NCBI GenBank assembly: GCA_043756665.1
Contig: JAYUQR010000127.1
Span: 1 to 21,981, forward strand
DNA from: STC-74 sp043756665
GTDB lineage: Bacteria; Patescibacteriota; Gracilibacteria; BD1-5; UBA2023
Length of the DNA stretch: 21,981 nt
Reading direction: 5' to 3'
Shown: positions 1-9,619 of the stretch, one piece after another
How the letters are laid out: every line of letters starts with the position of its first letter
Numbering within the stretch: the first letter of the stretch is position 1
Translations under genes and position numbers: made by a program
The notes under the pieces: model-generated
The model's input: only the letters and a program-made list of their open reading frames with translations
Databases searched by the model: none
What the model was told of the DNA's origin: nothing

Positions 1-1587
1 CTATCGGCGATCACGCGCCCCTCCCTCATGAAACGTCCACGATCGACTTCCCTGTTTTCCGACAAACATTTCGAGCTGTCACTGGATTTTTGCTGGACAG
101 TGCTTATTGGGACAAAAAATCGCCACTTTTCCCTCATCCTGCTCGAGCTGAGTCGAACAGATAGGACAGTGTTCTGGAGGAAAGATTACCTTCTCCGATC
201 CATCGCGAACCTCAGTGATCACAGAGACTATCTCGGGTATAACCTCCCCCGCTCGCATTATGAAGACCGAGTCCCCTTCTCTCACTCACTTCTTCGCGAG
301 TTCATCATAGTTATGCAGTGTGGCTCGTCTGACGATGACACCACTCACATTTACCCCTTCGAGATTCGCCACTGGCGTCACTGTCCCCGTTCTTCAGACT
401 GAGTGTTCGATCGAGAGGACTTTCGTCCTCACTTGCTTGGCTGGGAACTTATAGGCGATCGCATAGCGAGGATGGTGTTCTGTCCGACCGAGTGGATCCC
501 AGAGAGTCATATCATCGAGCTTCAGGACCATACCGTCGATGTCGAAATCGAAACTAAAGCTCCTTTCTGAAAGGAGCTGGCGCGAAGCGACTGAGGATTT
601 TTTCCCTTGATCCATATAGAAATCTGTCACCTCTGATAACATCTGGCAAAGCGCATCTATTCCATCAATATTCTTAAATTCAAAATCTACCCGTTCAAAT
701 CCCCATGAAGCAAGGATATCCATCAGTGCTCAATAATTGTGAATTGTGAATTGTGAATTGTGAATTCTTTCCTGCTCAATCTGTGGAATACTATAAGCGA
801 AAAACTGGAGATTTCGACTCCGAGTCACGAGTGGATCGAGCTGACGAAGTGATCCTGATGCTGCATTTCGAGGGTTCGCAAAAAGTTTTTCTCCTGCATC
901 GAGTCGCTGCGTATTTATACGATTAAACTCAGTACGACTCATCATCACCTCTCCACGGATTTCCATCCGTTCGACTTTCTTCAGGATATTGATTTCCTTC
1001 GGAATGTTCGCAATCTCGAATGTGGTCAGTGTCACATCCTCCCCTTCCACACCACTTCCTCGAGTGACCGCTTGTTTCAATATACCAAATTCATAGATCA
1101 CCGCAAGTCCCAGTCCATCATATTTCGGTTGGATATAAAAGACCTCACCCCAACCCTCTCCTAAAGGAGAGGGAGTAGTTGTACAATTCCCCTTCTCTGA
1201 AGGAGAAGGGGCTAGGGGATGAGGTGTTTTGATTAGTATTCGTCGCATTCGCTCATTCCACTCTCTCACGTCATCGACACTGTAGGTATTATCGAGTGAG
1301 ATCATCGGATAGAGATGCTTCACTTTCTGGAATTGTTCACTCGCTACGATGGCGAGCCGCGCCGTCGGTGAACTCTCATCGAGCATATCATGATCAGCCT
1401 CGAGACGAGCGAGCGCATGAAGAAGCTGATCATACTCAGTATCCGAAATAATTGGCGATTCTCTCTCCCAATATAGTCTATTGTGTTCACGGATGACTTC
1501 ACGGAATGTGATAATATCACCCTTTTTCAGGTTATGAGGCCGTGAGAGATAGTCATTGGAAATGGAGATGAGTTCAGATTGATGCAT
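1..1587 (-). CDS. ligA: NAD-dependent DNA ligase LigA, 3' end cut or frameshifted at window edge
   Basis: Seals nicks in duplex DNA using NAD+, in replication and repair. The start ATG is at 1585-1587. UGA codons at 730, 394, 286 and 79 are read as Gly. Order seen: N-terminal NMN-binding domain Ia (DTEYDQLL near residue 50), adenylation domain with catalytic Lys155 in PKYDG, RGEVMM and NPRNAASGSLRQLD motifs, OB-fold (GRTGTVTPVANLEGV, ATLHN) and a Cys4 zinc finger (CPIC...CPNKHCPAKI). The family is usually about 670 residues with helix-hairpin-helix and BRCT domains; these are missing. The frame meets TAG at 1-3, and another frame just before it reads FMREGRVIAD, which looks more ligase-like, so a frameshift or sequence error near 30-60 is possible. 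Two repeat-derived segments are inserted in frame: residues of about 121-148, just before the catalytic Lys, and a stretch around residue 280. Upstream of the start there is no Shine-Dalgarno sequence. Confidence 0.94.
735..766. repeat. 7-bp tandem repeat inside ligA
   Basis: Four uninterrupted copies of AATTGTG followed by a partial AATT. On the coding (minus) strand they are translated within LigA as NSQFTIHN, between the OB-proximal part of the adenylation domain and the segment that continues ALMDILASWGF. A related AT-rich motif (ATAATTCATAATTCAT) lies in the secA leader near 4383-4398. Confidence 0.8.
1143..1224. repeat. double-hairpin palindromic repeat inserted inside ligA
   Basis: The 82-bp element has imperfect outer arms (CCTCACCCC... 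against ...GGGGATGAGG) that enclose two perfect hairpins. One is CCCTCTCC-TAAA-GGAGAGGG (1154-1173) and the other is CCCCTTCTC-TGAAG-GAGAAGGGG (1189-1211). It is translated in frame as part of LigA, giving Pro/Ser/Gly-rich residues such as PLAPSPSEKG and TPSPLGEGWGE directly before the adenylation motif. A partly similar GC-rich palindromic element lies at 18369-18424. Confidence 0.85.
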
Positions 1588-1686
1588 AGTGGTGATTGTA
1601 TGAAAAAATTCCTGAAAGTGAAAAACTTGTAAAAAGAAAATATACAGTACAATAATCTCGTTATATTTTACTATTCAACTAATTAT

Positions 1687-2010
1687 ATGTGAGTTTTGCC
1701 AACATCATATAGCATTCAATGTCCAGTAAGCGTGAGTGTGGAAAAATTAGTCGAATGAGCAGAGTACGGAATACGAGATATTATCACTCGATATGATATA
1801 GCTACTAAGTGATTTGAAGATATACCTGAGATGATATTAGCAAACCTTGCTAGAGAAATAGAAATAATTTCAAGGACCGATAAAGGATCAATACTAGAAG
1901 TACGATATTGACTCCACTGACCAGAAACAATATCTGGAAAAATAAAAAATAGTACTTATTGGATAGTGCTCGATATAAATACACTAGAAACAAAACAAGT
2001 CCCAAAATAA
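1687..2010 (+). CDS. hypothetical protein, 107 aa
   Basis: This frame is open only when UGA is glycine: ATG at 1687 is followed directly by UGA, with further UGA codons inside, and the frame ends at TAA 2008-2010. The product begins MGVLPTSYSIQCPVSVSVEK and ends NTLETKQVPK. It is soluble, acidic to neutral, has no signal peptide or membrane segment, and is predicted to alternate strands and helices (EILEVRY and YWIVLDI look like beta strands). I recognise no family. It stands alone between the divergent start of ligA and the tig promoter. Its codons (ATA, CTA, AGA, GTA) are more AT-rich than those of the neighbouring housekeeping genes, which fits recent acquisition or a fast-evolving gene. 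The open length and sensible composition favour a real gene, but no homology supports it. Confidence 0.55.
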
Positions 2011-2053
2011 CTAAAAATAATCGTCAGTAATTCTTTTGCATTTCTCTCGTAAT

Positions 2054-2073
2054 CATATAGCTTTGGCTATATG
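2054..2073. repeat. perfect inverted repeat, hairpin
   Basis: CATATAGC - TTTG - GCTATATG forms a perfect 8-bp stem 43 bases after the stop of the small gene ending at 2010. No U-tract follows on either strand, so an intrinsic terminator is not clearly supported. It may instead be an mRNA 3'-end stabiliser or a protein-binding site. Confidence 0.5.
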
Positions 2074-2118
2074 AAAAGTTTGGATCTACAGATTATATGA
2101 AATATTCTAGATTTGAAT

Positions 2119-2146
2119 TTGCTTTCTCCTCCTTCATCCATATAAT
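2119..2146 (+). promoter_or_regulatory. sigma70-like promoter for tig
   Basis: TTGCTT (2119-2124), a 16-base spacer and a perfect TATAAT (2141-2146) lie about 70 bases before the tig start codon. The assignment rests only on consensus match. Confidence 0.4.
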
Positions 2147-2216
2147 TTTCCCGTTTTATTCTGGATTTTATTTTCTAGAAGATTCTACGATCCCAACACT
2201 CTAACCCACTACCAAC

Positions 2217-3545
2217 ATGCAATCCACAGTCACCCGCAAGAATAGTTATCTCCTCTCCGTCACGATCAAGGAATCTGGTGTGGAGCTCGAAAAGGCGAAA
2301 AAATCTGTTATCGAAAAAATCAGATCTGAAGGCAAAGTGAAGGGATTTAAGCAGGGATCGAATATCCCTGATCATGTAATCATACGAGAATATGGTGAGA
2401 CGATGATCGAACAACAGGCGCTCGACCTCGTCGTCGAGAAGATCTACCCGAAGATGCTCAGGAAGGAGAATATCCTCCCGATTGCTCAGGGTCATATCAC
2501 TGAGGTAAAGAGTACCGATCCCATCGAACTCACTCTCGAAATCGAGACTCTCCCAGAGATCGAGATCGATGAGAAGAATATGAACAAAATAAAGATCAAA
2601 AAAACTCATTTTAGTGTCGAGGAGTCCGATATCGATATGGAGATCGATGCGATACGAGCACGATTCACTCACTTTCATGATGCTGGATCTCATAGTGAAG
2701 ATGGTGCAGATACATCACACCTCACGGTCGAGAAAGGAGACCGTGTAACGATCTCAGCACAGGGATATGACAAGAAGTGAGGTGAAGCTATCGGGGGAAC
2801 TCGTGTCCCGAACTATCCACTCGTGATCGGATCAGGATCATTTATCCCAGGATTCGAGGAGCATCTTATCGGAGCAAAAGTCTGAGATGAGGTAGCTTTC
2901 GATATCACTTTTCCGAAGGACTATCACAGTGATGATTTCCAGGGACGCAAGGTACACTTCATAGCCAATATCGAAAAGCTCGAGAAACCTCATACTCAGG
3001 AGTTCACTCCGGAATTTATCGAAAAACTCCGTGGAAAGAAAACTGACCTCGCAGGACTCAGAGAAATACTACGAAATGAAATTTCAACAAAACGTGAGAA
3101 TGATGCTCGAGCCAAGGATGAGGATGCTCTCATGCAGAAGATGCTCGAAGTAGCGACATTCGAAGTCGGACCAGAGCTCCTCGCGAATGAAGTGAACCAA
3201 CTCTTCCGAGAGCATACAGCCAATCTCGAACAGCAAGGATACAATATGAAAATGTATCTCGATCACCTTAAAAAATCAGAGGAAGGCTATAAGGATGAGA
3301 CCGTAAAACCTGAGGCAGAACGTCGACTCAAGGCCGAGCTCCTCCTACGGAAAATCCGCGAGATGAAGGCTATCGAGGCAAGTGATGAAGAGATCCGTTT
3401 AGAGGTCGAGAAGGTTATCGCACAGTATGAGAATGAGTCAGTCGTCACTCGTCTCCGTGAGAAGCTCGTTCCAGGTGATGCCTACTATGAAGATATCAAA
3501 AGCCGTCTCGCATATAGAAAGGTGGTAGATACGTTCTTTGAATAA
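2217..3545 (+). CDS. tig: trigger factor, ribosome-associated chaperone/peptidyl-prolyl isomerase
   Basis: Binds the ribosome at the tunnel exit and shields nascent chains; the middle domain is an FKBP-type prolyl isomerase. The product has 442 residues, normal for the family, after reading UGA at 2778 and 2883 as Gly. The N-terminal ribosome-binding domain carries the signature loop as GFKQGSNIP (residues 43-51), one residue longer than the usual GFRxGxxP. The isomerase domain follows (GDRVTISAQGYDKK-G-GEAIGG, LVIGSGSFIPGFEEHLIGAKV-G-DEVAFDITFP). The C-terminal helical arm region runs from about residue 255 to the end. Both UGA glycines sit inside the isomerase domain; the second is the G of AKVGDE, a conserved FKBP position. 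The start ATG at 2217 has no Shine-Dalgarno sequence. It is transcribed alone: promoter at 2119-2146, terminator right after the stop. Confidence 0.96.
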
Positions 3546-3558
3546 GAGTCTTTCAAAA

Positions 3559-3595
3559 AAACCTTCTCTTGATTTAACAAGAGAAGGTTTTTATT
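3559..3595. terminator. bidirectional intrinsic terminator between tig and the convergent orphan gene
   Basis: A perfect 13-bp stem AAACCTTCTCTTG / CAAGAGAAGGTTT with a 6-base loop. On the plus strand it is followed by TTATT after the stem T run. On the minus strand the stem runs into seven T residues. It therefore serves tig and the gene ending at 3603. Confidence 0.85.
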
Positions 3596-3602
3596 ATAAA
3601 AT

Positions 3603-4130
3603 CTAAGACTTTTGGTCATCAGCAAAGAGTCAATGAAACTTTGCTTTATCTCGACTAAAGATAGCAGCTTGTAAAATATCTCGTTCACCCTTTATGAAAG
3701 AATTCGCATTCCTTTTTCTCGTGAAATACTCAATCAATCAATTAGTATCTCCTGAATAATAAAGTGATGCTATATGTCGCATTGCCCCTATAAGCACTAT
3801 AGATTGATCAAGCTCAAAGATCTTTTGTGAAGAAAGATAGGTATCAATACTAAACAACTCTTTTCACATAAAAACTTTTAGCGCATCTTCTAAATCAAAA
3901 TATTCATCACTTTCATTCCTTAACATTCGGAGTGATGAAAAAGACGATACGCGAGGATATCTCCTCTCTGGCCTCTCTATTCAATCACTCGTAATCACAC
4001 CTTCATGTTCTGACGGAGGAAAAAGCGCAGTTAGTAGTGTTTGAAACTTTGAAACAACTTTCGGAGCTTGTTCTGGGGAGGCTCAAGTTGTCAATGTTTC
4101 TCAAGGTCAAGTAGCATTAAGATCTCACAT
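3603..4130 (-). CDS. hypothetical protein, 175 aa
   Basis: The frame is open from ATG (4128-4130) to TAG (3603-3605) only with UGA as Gly; at least eight UGA codons lie inside, and a TAA lies in frame just upstream of the start. The first ~75 residues are low-complexity and Gly/Pro/Thr/Ser-rich (GDLNATGPGETLTTGA, then PPSEHEGVITSDG), probably disordered. The remaining ~100 look like a compact helical domain (DLEDALKVFMGKELFSID, QKIFELDQSIVLIGAMRHIA, NGLIEYFTRKRNANSF). No signal peptide or membrane helix is evident and I recognise no family. It converges on tig and is divergent from secA, with its own promoter at 4161-4187 and a shared terminator. AT-rich codon use sets it apart from tig and secA. 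Confidence 0.68.
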
Positions 4131-4160
4131 AAATTCAAATTTAAGAAAGTAATTAGTTGG

Positions 4161-4187
4161 ATATTAGCACTCTCTCTCATTTGTCAA
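4161..4187 (-). promoter_or_regulatory. promoter for the 175-aa orphan gene
   Basis: On the minus strand, a perfect TTGACA (4187-4182) is followed after 15 bases by TAATAT (4166-4161), preceded by TGC as in extended -10 elements. The start codon is about 30 bases downstream. The spacer is slightly short, so this is a consensus-based inference. Confidence 0.42.
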
Positions 4188-4248
4188 AACATTTTTCACT
4201 AAATACTATTTTAGTCAATATATTCACCATTTTTTCACTGGATGAGAT

Positions 4249-4276
4249 TTGATAAAGTGTATTTCTTTCGTATAAT
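4249..4276 (+). promoter_or_regulatory. distal promoter candidate for the secA operon
   Basis: TTGATA (4249-4254), a 16-base spacer and perfect TATAAT (4271-4276). It would give a leader of about 125 bases before secA. A second candidate (TCGATA, 17-base spacer, TATAAT at 4376-4381) lies closer, about 26 bases before the start codon. Either or both may be used. Confidence 0.42.
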
Positions 4277-4352
4277 TACGCGGATTTTTCGGGTATATTT
4301 ACATACTCCCTGCCCATTGATCTGTACAGAAAAAATCAGGATCTCATAATTA

Positions 4353-4381
4353 TCGATACACACTTTGGATCGTAATATAAT
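4353..4381 (+). promoter_or_regulatory. proximal promoter candidate for the secA operon
   Basis: TCGATA, 17-base spacer, perfect TATAAT. The -35 match is weak, but spacing and distance to the secA ATG at 4408 are ideal. Confidence 0.33.
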
Positions 4382-4407
4382 TTATAATTCATAATTCATC
4401 ATTGTTC

Positions 4408-7152
4408 ATGCTCTCCCTCATTGCTAAAATATTCGGTGACCCGTCAGAAAAACGTATCAAGAAGTATCAGAAAGATCTCGACGCTATAAAATCATATGAA
4501 ACTCGATTCCAGACAGAAATACAGACGATCGAAGAAGTCCAAGCAAAAACGCATGCACTCCAATCGCTTTTCAACTGACTCGATATCGAAAATGGAGATG
4601 ATCGGATAAAAATCCGTGAGATTCTCGATTCTATCAAGCATGAAGCACTTGCTCTCCACAGAAGAGCGAGTACTCTCATCTATGGGAAAGAATTCGACTT
4701 TGGGAATGAGAAAAAGCTCACCTGGAATATGATCCCCTACGATGTACAGCTGATCGGAGCCCTCACGCTCCATGATGGAAATATCGCCGAGATGCGCACT
4801 GGTGAAGGAAAAACCCTCGTAGCAACGATAGCAGCATACCTCAATGCCCTCGTCGGGACTCCTGTCCATATTGTAACAGTGAATGACTATCTTGCTCGTC
4901 GTGATGCCATGGAGATGTCGATCATCTATGGAACTCTGGGTCTCACAACATGAGTGATCACCCATGGTCAGAGTTTCGAACAGAAAAAAAACTCCTATAA
5001 CTGCGACATCGTCTATGCAACCAATAATGAGCTCGGATTCGACTATCTCCGTGACAATATGGCAATCAATAAAGAACGCCGAGTCATGGGGAAAAAATGG
5101 TTTGCGATCGTCGATGAAGTGGATTCGATTCTCGTCGATGAGGCCCGTACACCACTCATCATCTCAGCTCCAGACTCAGAACCTACGACAAAATACGCTC
5201 GATTCGCAGCATTTGCTCGTTCACTCACTCATGAGGTTGACTACAAAATCGATGAGAAACAAAAAACTGCAACCCTCACAGAAGATGGGATCAAGAAAGT
5301 AGAGTCATTTCTCGGGGTCGAGAATATCTATGTCAGTCAGCATTTCAATGATATCCATCATGTAGAAAACGCCCTAAAGGCAGGTGCCGTATACAAAAAA
5401 GATGTCGACTATCTCGTACGAAATAATGAAATACTCATCATCGATGAACATACTGGACGCGTATTGCCAGGAAGACGGTATTCTGATGGACTCCATCAGG
5501 CTATTGAGGCGAAAGAAGATGTGACTATACAGCAAGAATCACGAACACTCGCAAGTGTGACCTTTCAGAACTATTTCAGGCTGTATCCAAAACTCTCTGG
5601 AATGACGGGAACTGCGAAAACCGAAGAAGAAGAATTCTACAAAATCTATCATCTCGAAGTTATCTCAATCCCGACGAATAAACCGATCAAACGTATCGAT
5701 CGGGGTGACCTTCTCTTCAAAACTGAGAAGGGCAAATATGCCTATGTCGTGAAGCTTATAAAGGCACTTCATGAGAAGTGACAGCCGATTCTCGTCGGAA
5801 CGGTTTCTGTGGCAAAGAGCGAATACCTGGCATCCCTTCTCGAAAAGGAATGAGTTCCGCACGAAGTTCTCAATGCAAAGCAAGATGCCCGAGAAGCTGA
5901 GATCATCGCAGCAGCCGGTCACTATGGATCTGTCACAATAGCGACGAATATGGCAGGACGAGGAACAGATATCAAGATAGACGAACGAGTACGGACACTC
6001 AGCGGAACGGTGAAGATCGTCGGAACTGCAGGAACACAGGAATATCCACTCGGAGGACTCTTTGTCCTCGGAACCGAGAAGCATGAGACTCGACGCATCG
6101 ATAACCAGCTCCGTGGTCGCTCTGGTCGCCAGGGAGATCCAGGTCTTTCCCAATTCATGCTCTCACCACAGGATGATATTATGCGAATATTTGGCGGAAA
6201 TAAACTCTTCGCGATCCTCGCGAGTTTCGAATCTCATCCCGAATGAGATCCCCTTATCGAGAGCAATATGCTCATGAAAAATATCACCACGATACAGAAA
6301 CAAGTAGAAGGAAGGAATTTCGATATACGAAAACACATTCTCGAATACGACGATGTACTCAATCATCACCGCCTCGCAATCTATGCTCGTAGGCACAGGA
6401 TCCTCGAATGATCAGATATCCATAGTGAGATCCTCGATATGCTCGAAACGGAAGTATCTCGAATAGTCTCTATGGCACAAGGAGAAGATACTGAGGTTTC
6501 CCTTGAGAGTCTCACACATGTAATCGATGGACTCAATACCTTCGAGGAATCTGAAGGGCTTTCGACAGATGACTTTCAGGGACTCGAAAATTTTTCACAG
6601 GTAACAGAACGAGCATTTTCACTCCTCTCAGGAAAGATTGAAATACTCAGAAATACAGGTACAGAAGATGAATTTGCAGAATTCGAGAGACGACTCACGC
6701 TCGCAGCGATCGATGAGCTTTGGATGGTACATATAGATAGCATGGCACACCTTCGAGAAGAAGTAGCATTCGAATGATATGCTCAAAAGAATCCGCTCGT
6801 TATATACAAAGAAAAAGCATACGATAAATTCGTAACACTCATCGAAACGATAGGACTTAGGGTAACAAAGTGACTCCTTACAGCAAAACCTCGAGAAGGA
6901 ATTGAGGGGGTGAATCTCGAAGAAACGCTTTTATCGAAGTATGCAGAATCTGGAGAGGCAACATTCGATAAATGAACTACGAATTTCATCTCGAATATCA
7001 AAGAGAATGAATACGATGGAACAAAGGAAATCGAAGGAATCCGTATTATCCAGGCAAATAATGAAAAGAAAACAGAATTCGTATGAATCGGTCGAAATGA
7101 TACGTGTCCATGTTGAAGCGGGAAGAAATACAAGCAGTGTCATGGTAAATAA
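4408..7152 (+). CDS. secA: SecA, preprotein translocase ATPase
   Basis: The motor that pushes unfolded precursors through SecYEG by ATP hydrolysis; cytosolic and membrane-associated. The product has 914 residues, normal length, once about eleven UGA codons are read as Gly. Visible: an N-terminal coiled helix, Walker A RTGEGKT (Gly132 region), TVNDYLARRDA, the NNELGFDYLRDNM motif, DEVDSILVDEARTPLIIS (from residue 237), the preprotein cross-linking domain, GMTGTA, NMAGRGTDIK, the QLRGRSGRQGDPG motif of the second nucleotide-binding fold, helical wing and scaffold domains, and a C-terminal SEC-C zinc motif C900-x-C902-x8-C911-H912. Gly903 of that motif (CPCGSGKK) is encoded by UGA, which is strong evidence for the alternative code. 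It is the first gene of a tight cluster with lepB (43-base gap), truB and a signal-peptide protein; the pairing with lepB is functionally coherent. Confidence 0.98.
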
Positions 7153-7195
7153 GTAAAATTATATTTTTCATACATTTTATACATAATCAAAAAAT

Positions 7196-8014
7196 ATGTC
7201 AGAAACATCCGAAGTATTCGAAACAATAGAGCTCGATGAGTGAAATAGAACAGCCAAAGAAATAATATCTTTCTTTCGGGATCTTGTAGTGATATTGTTG
7301 ATTGTGTTATTTATTCGCATGTTTCTGGTAACGCCCTTCAGAATAAATGGAAGCTCTATGGAAACGAGTTACCATGATAAGGAATATATTCTCGTCGATA
7401 AATTTTCGTATCTGAACCTCCCAGTATCATATGGGGGGAGTTCATCAGGTGAGAATATCGCCGTGAGAATCGAGAAATGACTCCTGTCAGCTATCCCTGT
7501 TCATATATGAGACCCGAAAAGATGAGATGTGGTCGTGATTACACCTCATGTTGATAAGGATAGGGAATACTATATAAAACGAGTAATCGGACTCCCTGGA
7601 GATACTATCAAATTCGAAGATGGGAATGTTTTTATCAGAAAATCGACCGCTGTTTCCTGAGAATTCATCATGCTTGATGAAAAGTATCTTTCATCGTCAA
7701 ATAAAGGAAATACACGTCTTCCCGACTCAGTGGATCAAAATATATTCAAAATCCCTGAATGATATTATTGGGTAATGGGTGATAATAGAAATAACTCTGC
7801 CGACTCACGGCAGTGTTTCCAGAACTGTTTTGGGAGCAGTGAGGTTGCTCATTTTATAAAAAGAAGCAATATTGTGGGGAAAGTTTTTCTAAATTTTTGA
7901 TACTTTAATATTTTTGGCCCAACATGACTCATCCAATCAGGAAGATTAAGCTGGACCTATCCTCCTCGATTCCTGAGTCATCCACGAAGTGCCACCTATC
8001 CCGAGCTCCAATAA
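7196..8014 (+). CDS. lepB: signal peptidase I
   Basis: Cleaves signal peptides from exported precursors at the outer face of the membrane with a Ser/Lys dyad. The product has 272 residues, with eight UGA codons as Gly. A single N-terminal membrane helix (DLVVILLIVLFIRMFLV, about residues 30-47) precedes box B with the nucleophile Ser in INGSSMETSY. This differs from the common SSMxPT, since Pro is replaced. Box D contains the general base Lys in YYIKRVIGLPGD, and box E reads VMGDNRNNSADSR. A segment of about 35 residues between boxes B and D (GGSSSGENIAVRIEK...) is longer than in minimal enzymes. The C-terminal tail after GKVFLNF (about 35 residues, Pro/Ser/Arg-rich) is unusual. Located directly after secA, its substrates' motor, and 31 bases before truB. 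Confidence 0.94.
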
Positions 8015-8045
8015 GTTATACAGACGTCTAATCGACTATTTTTCT

Positions 8046-8900
8046 ATGTTTTATCTCATAGACAAGCCCCTTACTATGAGTAGTTTCGATGTCATTCGTC
8101 GACTACGGAAAATTCTCAATACAAAAAAAATGGGACATACAGGAACCCTCGACCCTTTAGCAAGTTGACTGATACTCATAGCAACAGAAAAAAGTACCAA
8201 GCTCATCCATGAACTCGAGAATGCAAAAAAAAGATACCGATTCACGGTAAAAATAGATGGAACAACAGATTCATTGGATCTATGAACACCTCTACGGCAG
8301 GTGGATACGTCTGGATATAGAACAAGGACTCTAGACGAACTCAGGGAATTTATCCTGAGTCAAACTTCCCAAATACCACCAAAATTTAGTGCTCTTCATA
8401 TTGGTGGGAAACGTGCATATGATCTTGCTCGTGAAGGAATAGATTTCGAACTTCAGGAAAGAGCAATAGAGGTAGAAGGCGTCACTCTCGAAAACTCTCC
8501 TTCACCGATGGAGATAACACTGTCATTGACACTTTCATCGGGATGATACGTTCGATCCTTAGCACCCATAATAGCCTGATTTTTCGGTATAGATGGGTGA
8601 TATATTTCTGAACTCCGACGTACCCATATATATTTATGAACCTGAGTAACACTCAGTCTGGATCAAGCAAATTCCTTGGAATCAATAATCCCAATACCAT
8701 ATGATAGGATATTTCCTACTATTCATACTATTCAGATATCATCATCACAGTATGTCGATATTATGAATTGAAAGGTTCTCTCTGGAGTAGAACCGCATCG
8801 ACATTGAGCATGACGATATTTTCTTGACTTTGAAGGGAAATTTCTTTCCCTATGTTCATTCGATGGAGAAAAATATACCATCATCAGAAATGATATATAA
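8046..8900 (+). CDS. truB: tRNA pseudouridine(55) synthase TruB
   Basis: Converts U55 of the tRNA T-loop to pseudouridine. The product has 284 residues. The catalytic loop reads GHTGTLDPLASG with nucleophile Asp36; Gly41 is encoded by UGA. Also visible are KRYRF (motif after the catalytic loop), the TPPKFSA-like QIPPKFSALHIGGKRAYDLAREG segment and GGYVRSLA (Leu-rich motif with conserved Arg). The GG of that last motif contains a UGA. A C-terminal PUA-like segment (about residues 225-284) ends the protein. The start ATG gives the canonical FYLIDKPLTMSSFDVIRRLR beginning. It is probably co-transcribed with secA-lepB; linkage of truB to lepB is not a functional pathway, so this may be simple genome compaction. 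Confidence 0.95.
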
Positions 8901-8963
8901 TCTTCACGAAAAATTTACATACATTCCTTGCTTTTCTAGGAAATACCAGTAGGCTTCTCATCA

Positions 8964-9560
8964 ATGTTCAAATCCTCTTCTTACACACTCTATCTCGTTC
9001 TCTTTGCTGTCATTGTTTTTTTTCAGAGTATTTCATGATACGCGTCTGGAAGCGGAGAAACTGGATATTTCTTCACGAAAATAGATAAAACCTATAAAAA
9101 AATCGATGAGGAGAAAAAAAGTATTACGAATAGCGGTTTCATAAAGGAAAACGGTGAAAAAGAATCTTCGAGTTCAGGAAAGGTCAACGGAAATGAAATA
9201 TCTCCAGATACCAAAGAAGTTATAAAAAAGGAGACTCCTTCCTCCACTCTCTCATGATTCGATACATCAATCGAGGATTTTTATTCGAAACTTGTTCTCG
9301 AAACATATAAATCACAACTCAAGAGAAATATTAAAGATCTCGATGTTACCCTCAAAAAAGTCTACCCTGAAGAGCCAGATCGTCTCGAGGCCTACAAAAA
9401 AATAAAAGAGACTTATGAAAATGTACAGGATAATATACAGGAAAAGAATATCCAAGATGGAGTTATCATTCTCAATAAAAAACAGATAAAAATATATGAA
9501 GAAAGTATCACCTATCTTATATGACTTCTCAATACTCGTATAATTTCTCTTAAAAAATAG
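8964..9560 (+). CDS. exported coiled-coil-like hypothetical protein, 198 aa
   Basis: Begins with a clear Sec signal peptide: charged start, hydrophobic core LYLVLFAVIVFF and a small-residue region SISGYASG. Residues of about 40-95 are Lys/Ser/Glu-rich and probably disordered. Residues of about 100-198 are strongly helical with heptad-like spacing (FYSKLVLETYKSQLKRNIKD, EAYKKIKETYENVQDNIQEK, IYEESITYLIGLLNTR). There is no lipobox cysteine. Four UGA-encoded glycines include one after the hydrophobic core. I recognise no family. It is the last gene of the secA cluster, 63 bases after truB, and its stop codon TAG lies inside the terminator stem. It is presumably exported by the Sec system and cleaved by LepB, which are encoded just upstream. 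Confidence 0.8.
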
Positions 9561-9593
9561 AACTCTTGTTTGCAAAATGAGAGTTCTATTTAT
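9556..9593 (+). terminator. intrinsic terminator of the secA-lepB-truB cluster
   Basis: AATAGAACTCT (9556-9566) pairs perfectly with AGAGTTCTATT (9580-9590), loop of 13 bases, followed by TAT. The left arm overlaps the TAG stop codon of the preceding gene. Confidence 0.75.
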
Positions 9594-9619
9594 AATACAA
9601 TTCTTATCAAACTTTTTCC

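Noticed and set aside
4729..6777. secA as a set of broken gene fragments or a pseudogene
   Set aside because: All breaks are UGA codons at glycine positions, with no frameshift and no TAA/TAG before the natural C-terminus.
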